A DNA stretch of 12,948 bases from JBBPYR01 sp038199755 (GTDB lineage Bacteria; Chloroflexota; Ktedonobacteria; Ktedonobacterales; Ktedonobacteraceae): NCBI GenBank assembly GCA_038199755.1, contig JBBPYR010000309.1:1-12948 (forward strand). Reading direction: 5' to 3'. Under the pieces are notes generated by a model that saw only the letters and a program-made list of their open reading frames with translations, had not been told where the DNA came from and did not search any database. The stretch's first letter is position 1. The number at the start of each line of letters is the position of its first letter. The position numbers and the translations under genes were made by a program. This document shows positions 7,201-12,948 of this stretch, in pieces.

Positions 7201-7389
7201 ACCTTTCTCTTCAACAATACGCGTAAGAACCGCGTTTATTGGAAGTGAAAGGATGAGCAAGCACCACACCTGAAAAATACTATAAATATGCTTCTGCTTC
7301 TTTACGATCTATTTGCCCTTTGATTACCCAATCTTAATACTCTTTTTGTAAACTTACGAATATACAGCCCTGAGCTCCCAGGAGAATAT
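7201..7389 (+). promoter_or_regulatory. Leader region of the ABC transporter operon with a candidate promoter
   Basis: A 189-base AT-rich spacer between the terminator and the first permease gene. The best plus-strand promoter is TTGCCC (7313-7318), 16 nt, TAATAC (7335-7340), giving a leader of about 45 nt. TACTATAAAT at 7278-7287 is another -10-like run without a matching -35. The permease start has GGAG at 7381-7384, 5 nt before the ATG, and a short CCTG/CAGG pairing (7369-7372 with 7379-7382) touches it. No clear LacI-type or CRE-type operator was recognised. Confidence 0.35.
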
Positions 7390-8376
7390 ATGGAATTGGA
7401 ACGTAAAATTATATTACCCCGACCCAAAGCGGACGATACCCATGTTACTCGTGCCACCCGTGTGAGCTATCCCTTACAATGGCATCTACGGCGTTGGTTT
7501 GCGACTGGACAAGCATATCTCTATCTACTACCAGCGTTCATTATTTTAGGGATTTTTGCCTACGCACCGTCCATCTTTGTCTTTTACATGAGCTTGTTTC
7601 GCTGGAATTTTCTCAATCATGGCGTGCAGCCCTTTATCGGTCTGGGCAATTATCAGTTCTTGCTACAAGATAGCAACTTTTGGCAATCACTCCAGGTAAC
7701 TATTGTCTATGTGGTTGCCTCAGTGCCCTTGCACCTGTTCATCTCGCTCTTCCTCGCCATTTTATTAATGTCGGGCATCAAAGCGAAAGCCTTCTGGCGA
7801 CTGGCAATCTTTACGCCGTTCATTACGCCGCTTGTCGCCACCACCACCATCTGGTACTGGATGTTTGACAACTATCACGGCTTCTTTAATGGCGTGTTGC
7901 GCCTGTTGCATCTTGCCCCTATCGATTGGCTCGGCGATCCCCATTGGACGCTTGCCAGCATTATCTTTTACACCACGTGGAAGTCGGTCGGCTTTAGTGT
8001 CGTCATCTTCATGGCTGGCCTGAGCAATCTCTCGCCCGCTCTGTCAGAGGCGGCGCGCGTTGATGGGGCCAACGCGTGGCAGGTATTCAGACATATTACC
8101 TGGCCGTTGCTGCTACCTGTGACGCTTGTGGTCACACTGCTCAGCACCATCGACTCGTTTAAGATGTTTCAACCTGTGTTTCTCTTCGTCGGTGCAGGTG
8201 GGGGTGCTCTCAATTCAGCGCGTACGCTCGGCCTCTATCTCTTCTCTGAGGCTTTTTCGACCAACTCGCATGATGGGCTGGGAGCCGCCATTTCAGTCGT
8301 GATTTTCTTATTGGTGTTCACCGTATCGGTCGCGCAGTTTGGTCTGACACGGCGCAATGCGGAGACCGTATCGTAA
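7390..8376 (+). CDS. ABC transporter permease, CUT1 family, MalF/UgpA-like
   Basis: A 328-aa integral membrane protein forming half of the transmembrane channel of a carbohydrate-uptake importer. About six membrane spans are visible: roughly 43-68, 102-127, 135-157, 187-212, 238-262 and 297-318. They follow a 40-residue cytoplasmic start that is basic near 35. The EAA loop that docks on the ATPase is at about 220-240 (EAARVDGANAW then FRHITWPLL), with the typical D225-G226. PAFIILGIFAYAPSIFVFYMS in span 1 and GLGNYQFLLQD (84-94) are typical of the MalF/UgpA group. It is the first gene of a permease-permease-binding protein unit, with a GGAG ribosome binding site 5 nt upstream. The substrate cannot be read from a permease. 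The neighbouring binding protein suggests a sugar, oligosaccharide or glycerol-3-phosphate-like solute. Confidence 0.9.
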   Translation: MELERKIILPRPKADDTHVTRATRVSYPLQWHLRRWFATGQAYLYLLPAFIILGIFAYAPSIFVFYMSLFRWNFLNHGVQPFIGLGNYQFLLQDSNFWQSLQVTIVYVVASVPLHLFISLFLAILLMSGIKAKAFWRLAIFTPFITPLVATTTIWYWMFDNYHGFFNGVLRLLHLAPIDWLGDPHWTLASIIFYTTWKSVGFSVVIFMAGLSNLSPALSEAARVDGANAWQVFRHITWPLLLPVTLVVTLLSTIDSFKMFQPVFLFVGAGGGALNSARTLGLYLFSEAFSTNSHDGLGAAISVVIFLLVFTVSVAQFGLTRRNAETVS

Positions 8377-8397
8377 CGAGTAGCGAGGGAGCAGTCA

Positions 8398-9264
8398 ATG
8401 TCAACTCTACCTGTACGACCAGCATCTTCTCACCAATTTTCGCGCTTGCAGACGCGCATGTTCGTTGTCTTGCGCTATGTCGCGGTGAGCGTTGCCGCAA
8501 TCGTCGCCCTTTTTCCGCTCTATTGGATGTTTGTTACCTCTCTGTTGACAACACACGATGCGTTTGCCACTATCCCACGTTTCGTGCCGGACTGGGATTG
8601 GTCAAATTATGCCCGCGCCTGGAGCATGGCACCGTGGTTGCAATACTTTGTGAATACCATTTTTATCGCAGTCTGCACCGTAATCCTTGTGCTGGTGACT
8701 TCTCTCTTAGCCGCCTATGCCTTTGGCACTATGAAGTTCCCCGGTCGGCAAGCGTTGTTCTTGGCTATCCTGGCCTTGGTGATGATTCCTGGTGAAGCAA
8801 CCCTGATCCCCAGCTACTTGATCGTTTCGCTCTTTGGCTGGATTGATACCTATCATGTACAAATCATCCCTTTTAGCGTCAGTATATCCGGCATTTTTCT
8901 CATTCGCCAATTCTTTCTTGCCTTGCCGCCCTCACTATGGGAGGCAGCTCAGATTGATGGCTGCTCGCGTTTTCGCTATTTGTGGAGCGTGGCGGCTCCT
9001 CTGGCTCGTCCCGCTTTAGCGGTTGTGGCCTTACAAGTATTCATTGGCACCTGGAATGCCTTTCTCTGGCCCTACCTCGTCACCAACTCTGACAGTGTCC
9101 GTACCATCGAGGTTGGCTTACAGGCCTTTACCTCTGCCGATGGCACCGATCCGACTGGCTTGGCTGCCGCTGCTGCCTTTACTACCTTGCCTATCCTGGT
9201 GGTGTTCCTGATCGCGCAACGGCAGTTTATCGAGGGTATTTCCGCGGGAAGTACCAAGGGATAG
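8398..9264 (+). CDS. ABC transporter permease, CUT1 family, MalG/UgpE-like
   Basis: A 288-aa partner permease with about six spans: roughly 23-48, 84-108, 118-140, 155-173, 198-222 and 257-274. The EAA loop is WEAAQIDGCSRFRYLWSVAA (181-200). The C-terminus IAQRQFIEGISAGSTKG is the diagnostic tail of MalG/UgpE proteins. Other family marks are FPLYWMFVTSL (39-49) and GTWNAFLWP (217-225). It starts 21 nt after the first permease with GGGAG about 7 nt before the ATG, so co-transcription is very likely. An internal ATG at codon 21 has no better ribosome binding site. With the upstream gene it would form a heterodimeric channel. The cognate ATPase (MalK/UgpC/MsmX type) is not in the window and may be a shared, distantly encoded one. 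Confidence 0.9.
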   Translation: MSTLPVRPASSHQFSRLQTRMFVVLRYVAVSVAAIVALFPLYWMFVTSLLTTHDAFATIPRFVPDWDWSNYARAWSMAPWLQYFVNTIFIAVCTVILVLVTSLLAAYAFGTMKFPGRQALFLAILALVMIPGEATLIPSYLIVSLFGWIDTYHVQIIPFSVSISGIFLIRQFFLALPPSLWEAAQIDGCSRFRYLWSVAAPLARPALAVVALQVFIGTWNAFLWPYLVTNSDSVRTIEVGLQAFTSADGTDPTGLAAAAAFTTLPILVVFLIAQRQFIEGISAGSTKG

Positions 9265-9275
9265 CGGGGATAGTA

Positions 9276-9293
9276 GGGAGCGTGGGGAGCGTG
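9276..9293 (+). repeat. Perfect tandem duplication of a 9-mer (GGGAGCGTG x2)
   Basis: GGGAGCGTG occurs at 9276-9284 and again at 9285-9293, directly after the second permease stop. Each copy contains a Shine-Dalgarno-like GGGAG. The second copy lies 10 nt before an in-frame ATG at 9300 that would extend the binding protein by 36 residues. I treat that ATG as not the main start because it would bury the lipoprotein signal peptide. Confidence 0.6.
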
Positions 9294-9309
9294 TAAAACA
9301 TGGTCTTTG

Positions 9310-9363
9310 CCAGTTTCCACTGGTCAGGCGGCAATTGTGTTCGCCTGAATGTGTACATATATA
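9310..9363 (+). promoter_or_regulatory. Two abutting dyads and a candidate internal promoter before the binding-protein gene
   Basis: CCAGT-TTCC-ACTGG (9310-9323) is followed immediately by TCAGGCG-N11-CGCCTGA (9324-9348). A possible promoter, TTGTGT (9335-9340), 17 nt, TATATA (9358-9363), overlaps the second dyad, giving an operator-like arrangement. Alternatively, in read-through mRNA from the permeases these are two stacked hairpins in the 143-nt spacer. Such hairpins can protect a binding-protein message and raise its level over the permeases. The sequence does not decide between the two readings. Confidence 0.35.
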
Positions 9364-9407
9364 TTGTTTATTGGCACTTATCTTCAATGAAAAAGGGAAG
9401 GTATCTT

Positions 9408-10739
9408 ATGCGTCGCACCTGGTCTACTGTGACCTCTGTTATCGCACTGCTGACGATTCTCCTACTCTCTGCCTGCGGTGGCGCGGCTTCGAGCGGCTCC
9501 ACCACGGGGAAGAGCAGCACTGGTAGTCTTGATCCCAATAAGAAGTATGCTATTAGCTTCTGGGAAGCCTTTGCTACTGGCGCGAACAAGACCTCTTTGC
9601 AGAGCCTGACCAAAGAGTACATGCAGGCTCATCCAAATGTCACCGTCACGCTGCAAGCATATGACTCATATGCAACCCTCAAGACAAAGCTGACCGCCGC
9701 CATTGCCGCGGGCAAACCACCAACCATCTCGCAGGTGTACGAGAACTGGGCTACTCAATATCAGCAGAACAACGCCATTGTTTCGCTGCAACCATTCATT
9801 AGTAGTAAGAATGGTCTGAGCCAGAGTGACCTGTCCGACTTTTATCCTTCGCTGTTGAAGGATGGTCAAATCAACGGCACGCAGTACATGTTGCCCTTCA
9901 ATAAAAGCGACCTTGTGATGTACTACAACGCTGATGCCTTGCAGAAACTGGGTCTGGCCGCTCCCGCCACACTGCAAGACTTCGAGAGTGACCTGACCAA
10001 GGCCACCAAAAGCGATGGTTCACAATGGGGTCTCTCCTTGACACCAAGTGTTGATGAGTGGGAAATCTTGTACAAAGCCTTGGGCGGTGGCAACTTTGTC
10101 TCCAACGATGGCAAAACCGTAGAATTTGCGAACACCACTAATGCGAAATTCGCCAAGCAAGCTTTGTCCGAGTTCGCTCCCCTCGTCAAGACGGGCGCGG
10201 TCCATCTGACTAAGGGCTTTAACTGGCAGAACGATTTTGCCTCTGGCAAGTCTCTGTTTGCCCTCAGCACTATCGCCAGCTATCCCTTCATCAAGACCGC
10301 TGTTAGCAACGCGTTCCAGGTCTCCGAAGTGCCCGTTCCAGCTGGTCCTGCTGGTCAGTTCACCGTCTTGTACGGCACCAATCTCGTTCTCTTCTCCGGT
10401 GCCAATACCGATGAGCAGACCGCTGGTTGGGATTACATGAAGTTCTTGACGAGCACCAAGACCAACGTTTCTTTTGTCCAGCAAACGGGCTACATGCCTG
10501 TGCGCCAATCGGCATTTAACGATGCCACCTTGCAGAGTTACTACGCGAAGACGCCCGCCCGTAAAGCTGGCCCACAATCGCTCAGCTTTGCCTTCGTCGA
10601 CTCTATCGTACCGGCCTGGGATCAGTGCCGCAACATCATCGATAACAGCTATGCCAGCGTGCTTGCTGGTCAGAGCACTGCCGATGTTGAATTTGGCAAA
10701 ATGGCCCAGTCCTGTACCTCCGCCCTGACGCAAGGCTAA
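9408..10739 (+). CDS. ABC transporter extracellular solute-binding lipoprotein, UgpB/MalE-like (SBP_bac_1)
   Basis: A 443-aa secreted binding protein that captures the solute and delivers it to the two permeases. The start at 9408 is chosen over in-frame ATGs at 9300 and 9387 because GGGAAGG lies 6 nt before it and it yields a clean lipoprotein signal: MRR, a hydrophobic core, then the lipobox LSAC with lipid-modified C23. A Ser/Thr/Gly-rich tether (about 24-41) follows. The mature domain begins ISFWEAFATG and contains LPFNKSDLVMYYNADALQKL, typical of family 1 binding proteins. TGYMPVRQSAF near the end resembles the UgpB GYLPVT-A-Y segment. Glycerol-3-phosphate or a related compound is therefore possible, but maltose-type or other sugars cannot be excluded. 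It is last in the transporter unit, 143 nt after the second permease, and may have its own promoter. It is followed by a long hairpin terminator. Confidence 0.9.
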   Translation: MRRTWSTVTSVIALLTILLLSACGGAASSGSTTGKSSTGSLDPNKKYAISFWEAFATGANKTSLQSLTKEYMQAHPNVTVTLQAYDSYATLKTKLTAAIAAGKPPTISQVYENWATQYQQNNAIVSLQPFISSKNGLSQSDLSDFYPSLLKDGQINGTQYMLPFNKSDLVMYYNADALQKLGLAAPATLQDFESDLTKATKSDGSQWGLSLTPSVDEWEILYKALGGGNFVSNDGKTVEFANTTNAKFAKQALSEFAPLVKTGAVHLTKGFNWQNDFASGKSLFALSTIASYPFIKTAVSNAFQVSEVPVPAGPAGQFTVLYGTNLVLFSGANTDEQTAGWDYMKFLTSTKTNVSFVQQTGYMPVRQSAFNDATLQSYYAKTPARKAGPQSLSFAFVDSIVPAWDQCRNIIDNSYASVLAGQSTADVEFGKMAQSCTSALTQG

Positions 10740-10744
10740 GCCTC

Positions 10745-10814
10745 GGTTCAGCACGAGAACACACAAAACCAACAAGCTTTTGCTCGTTGGTTTTGTGTGT
10801 TCTCGTGCTGAACC
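10745..10814. terminator. Perfect 29-bp-arm bidirectional hairpin between convergent operons
   Basis: Arms 10745-10773 and 10786-10814 are exact reverse complements. Inside, after one mismatch, three more pairs (AGC/GCT) close a TTTT loop. On both strands the inner stem with a CCAAC/GTTGG base is followed by TTTTGTGTGTT, so each direction has an intrinsic-terminator-like U-rich exit. The A/T-rich tracts pair with each other and the stem then extends through CTCGTGCTGAACC on the outside. It fills nearly all of the 77 nt between the binding-protein stop and the Nudix stop. Confidence 0.85.
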
Positions 10815-10816
10815 CT

Positions 10817-11500
10817 TTATAACAAACCGCGCAGTTTCGCCCGCGTATAGGCTACGATCGTGAACTCATCATCAATTGTGCCATCACGCAGCATATTCTC
10901 AAATTCCGCAATCGAAACCACGAGCAGTTCGCTGATCCCCTCGTGCAGATCGGCCACACCATACGCCGAAATCTCCACATAGAAGAACTCGTTGTATTCA
11001 GAGGTTCCACCCGTGTTGGGGTACGCAAAGCCGAGCGAAAGCACCTTTGTGATCGTTGCCCCTGTCTCCTCCATCAACTCCCGGCGCGCATTCTCCTCGT
11101 TTGACTGTCCCGACTCGCCAAAGCCACGCGGCACCTCAATATGCCATTTCCTGGTTGCATGACGAAAATGCTTGGTCAGTAGCACCTGCCCCTGATACAC
11201 GGGCAGCGTAATCACCCCTTGCGCGCTATCATCATCCACCAGACGAAAATACGTCCAGCGTTTGCCGTCAGCAAAGCGGACAGCATCGCGTAGCACCAGC
11301 AAATAGTTATCCTGATACACCACTCCCACATCGCCCCACGCGGTCGGGAGCCCGTGTGCTTGATAATACTGGTGAGCCAGCCCTTCTATCTCGCGTATCT
11401 CCTGCTCGTCCAGCAACACAGTAATTTCCGCCCCCTCTGGATTTGCGAACATCTCTGGATGCTTACGCACCAGAGCGAAATAATGCTCTAAATCGGCCAT
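10817..11500 (-). CDS. Nudix hydrolase (ADP-ribose pyrophosphatase-like)
   Basis: A 227-aa Mg2+-dependent pyrophosphohydrolase of nucleoside-diphosphate-linked compounds. The Nudix box spans 126-148, with G126, then ARRELMEETGA carrying R140, E141, E144, E145 and G147. The box's first Glu is Gln (Q132) while all metal-binding Glu residues are kept. The preceding WHIEVPRGFG (119-128) is typical of ADP-ribose/NDP-sugar pyrophosphatases, but the substrate is not proven. An N-terminal extension of about 90 residues (EHYFALVRKHPEMFANPEGA, then WGDVGVVYQDNYLLVLRDAV) precedes the catalytic domain. It probably forms the beta-rich dimerisation part seen in larger Nudix proteins. AAAGGAG lies 6 nt before the ATG. 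The start is 20 nt downstream of the stop of the large unrecognised gene, so the two are probably one transcript. It converges on the ABC operon across the shared hairpin. Confidence 0.92.
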   Translation of the reverse strand: MADLEHYFALVRKHPEMFANPEGAEITVLLDEQEIREIEGLAHQYYQAHGLPTAWGDVGVVYQDNYLLVLRDAVRFADGKRWTYFRLVDDDSAQGVITLPVYQGQVLLTKHFRHATRKWHIEVPRGFGESGQSNEENARRELMEETGATITKVLSLGFAYPNTGGTSEYNEFFYVEISAYGVADLHEGISELLVVSIAEFENMLRDGTIDDEFTIVAYTRAKLRGLL

Positions 11501-11520
11501 GCGTCTCCTTTCGCGCTCTC

Positions 11521-12948
11521 TTACAAATGGTCTTGCTCGTTAATCGTAGGTGTTGCCACATCTTTGAGAGGCCCACGAGTGTATTCTTTAACAAACAAAT
11601 GAGCTCTGAATTGCTTTATGATTTCTTTCCACTGGTTCTGAGCATCGACCATTTTCCCTTGCATAAGATCGATGCTTGAGAAGAGATCAGCTTGGGCGCG
11701 TGATCTACTTCTATCACCTATAGTGAGTTTCATCGCGAGTGGGGCGCTTCCACTAGCAGAACCCATCCCAACCTCGCCTTCTTCAGCATAAAACGTTCCT
11801 TCGTTATTCCAAATCACCTTCAGAGAAGCACCGCCAACTGTAACAAGCACCTCTGTTGATGGCTGCCACGTGGCTGTAAGAATGCCGCCACGAGAGGCAT
11901 TACGTTGCTCTATCAAGGTGGTGGCTACTTTCATTAACTCAACGTAGCTGCGATAAACACTATTGGCTAGTTCATCAAAACGTATTGGCTGTCTAAGCAA
12001 AACGCGCAAGTTCTGAATGTACTGACTCCATTCTGGCGTCTGTCTGACCCTTTGTACATCCTGTAAGGTAAGCGAACCCATCGACTTGAGGTAGAAGCCC
12101 TCGTTTAACAACGAAAAAATATTTTTTTGCAGGAGCTTAGTAATGTCACCTTCTTGTATCGACACCTTATTTTTCATTAACGTGTCCCATTCTTGTAAGA
12201 CGAGACGACTGGGGGAGTCAATTGGTGTCAATAAGTAGCCATTCAGCTCATCAGCTAGGTAGCCGTTATAGGCAAGGTCAAGTAATTCTTTGATTTGTCT
12301 GGCAAAGGGCTTTGAGCCATCGTAGGCGCGTAATGCAGGATTTTTACCGGTGATAAATTGTTTGTATAAGACATTTCGCGTAATATATGGAGACTTTTCT
12401 CTTCGGTGTTCCCTAAAGTATTGTGTACCCAGATCATGCACTTCCGAGAGACGCTCCCAGAACAGTTGTTGTTCATCTTCCCGTACTCCCAGATCATTTG
12501 CATACTGTTCCAACTCTCTACCATCGATAGCTTGCACAAAATCGTGGTAGCGGTTAGTAAAACGACGCAGGGCAATCTGATGGGCTTCATCATTCCACGA
12601 GAAACGCATACATTTCATGTATACTTCTTGGCATATTTCTTGCCATGCTGTAAAGCCCTGCTTGTTCCTGTCAAAGACAGGTTCTTCATTTGGGGTGTGT
12701 TCGTAGAGCAAGAAAGGAATAATCGTTCCTGTATCTAGAAAGTTTTTGAATGTAGTACGACTGGCTTGCCCCGGTAAGTAGTCGCGGAATAATACAGAGT
12801 TATTGTACAGAAACGCACGATTAATGATAACACGCTCTCCATTGATCAATGCACGCATATACTCAGTACGTACCAGACCTTCAAGATATCGTTCCGCCTC
12901 TGGAAAGGTAATCTTCCCTTTGAGCATTGATTGCAGCAATGTGCGTGG
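11521..12948 (-). CDS. Unrecognised protein, N-terminus cut by the window edge
   Basis: The frame stays open to the right edge. The first possible starts, TTG at 12939 and ATG at 12927, have no ribosome binding site, and the codons before them are sense, so I read this as the last 475 or so codons of a longer gene. Numbering from the TTG (472 aa), the protein looks soluble and mostly helical. A region with VIINRAFLYNNSVLFRDYL (37-55) and FLDTGTIIPFLLYEHTPNEE (67-86) comes first. A long helical middle follows, very rich in Glu, Arg, Tyr and Phe. Near the C-terminus there is a short beta-like segment (ILTATWQPSTEVLVTVGG, 353-370, and GTFYAEEGEVGMG). No catalytic motif, membrane span or nucleotide-binding loop is evident. 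The gene appears AT-richer than its neighbours, which could mean transfer. It is followed 20 nt later by the Nudix gene. I do not assign a function. Confidence 0.75.
   Translation of the reverse strand, partial: PRTLLQSMLKGKITFPEAERYLEGLVRTEYMRALINGERVIINRAFLYNNSVLFRDYLPGQASRTTFKNFLDTGTIIPFLLYEHTPNEEPVFDRNKQGFTAWQEICQEVYMKCMRFSWNDEAHQIALRRFTNRYHDFVQAIDGRELEQYANDLGVREDEQQLFWERLSEVHDLGTQYFREHRREKSPYITRNVLYKQFITGKNPALRAYDGSKPFARQIKELLDLAYNGYLADELNGYLLTPIDSPSRLVLQEWDTLMKNKVSIQEGDITKLLQKNIFSLLNEGFYLKSMGSLTLQDVQRVRQTPEWSQYIQNLRVLLRQPIRFDELANSVYRSYVELMKVATTLIEQRNASRGGILTATWQPSTEVLVTVGGASLKVIWNNEGTFYAEEGEVGMGSASGSAPLAMKLTIGDRSRSRAQADLFSSIDLMQGKMVDAQNQWKEIIKQFRAHLFVKEYTRGPLKDVATPTINEQDHL

Noticed and set aside
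7253..7273. Six-codon leader peptide MSKHHT with GGAAG seven bases upstream
   Set aside because: It lies upstream of the best promoter candidate, has no attenuator after it, and is too short to distinguish from chance.
10020..10775. 251-codon minus-strand open frame over the binding-protein gene
   Set aside because: It starts inside the terminator hairpin, lies antisense to a convincing binding protein and shows no domain motif.
7133..10814. Treating the two 29-base arms as CRISPR repeats or insertion-sequence ends
   Set aside because: The two hairpins share no sequence, each is a single local palindrome with a tiny loop, and no spacer series, transposase or target duplication is present.
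12927..12939. Taking TTG 12939 or ATG 12927 as the true start of the right-edge gene
   Set aside because: Neither has a Shine-Dalgarno sequence, and the frame remains open to the edge, so the gene most likely begins outside the window.

Overview
The window is one bacterial chromosome segment of ordinary metabolic genes. It has no rRNA, tRNA, CRISPR array, insertion sequence or phage gene that I can see. No taxonomic marker gene is present. The protein style fits a Chloroflexota/Ktedonobacteria-like or other soil bacterium: a lipoprotein-type substrate-binding protein, a CoxM/CoxL-type molybdenum hydroxylase, and moderately GC-rich genes with AT-rich spacers. This placement is a weak inference.

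Layout. (1) 1-1288, minus strand: a short operon of a 66-aa single-span membrane protein followed by a uroporphyrinogen-decarboxylase-superfamily protein that is not HemE. A ribosome binding site at the left edge suggests a further gene beyond it. (2) 1289-1513: an AT-rich divergent promoter region with several small dyads. (3) 1514-7135, plus strand: a tight three-gene operon of adenine deaminase, a molybdenum-hydroxylase FAD subunit, and a fused [2Fe-2S]/molybdopterin catalytic subunit. It is closed by a perfect 29-bp-arm hairpin that begins in the last stop codon. (4) 7390-10739, plus strand: a CUT1-type ABC importer of two permeases and a lipoprotein binding protein resembling UgpB/MalE, with no ATPase gene. 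(5) A second perfect 29-bp-arm hairpin lies between the converging units. (6) 10817-12948, minus strand: a Nudix hydrolase preceded by a large protein I do not recognise, which is cut by the right edge of the window.

How the genes may work together. Adenine deaminase makes hypoxanthine, and a xanthine-dehydrogenase-like enzyme in the same operon suggests a purine salvage or catabolic route (adenine to hypoxanthine to xanthine/urate). However, the two residues that orient purines in characterised xanthine dehydrogenases appear to be replaced in the catalytic subunit, so its substrate is open. The ABC importer is a separate transcription unit and most likely takes up a sugar or glycerol-phosphate-type solute using an ATPase encoded elsewhere. 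The most useful leads are the altered hydroxylase active site, the two unusually long hairpins, the dyads in the ade promoter region, and the unrecognised protein upstream of the Nudix gene.
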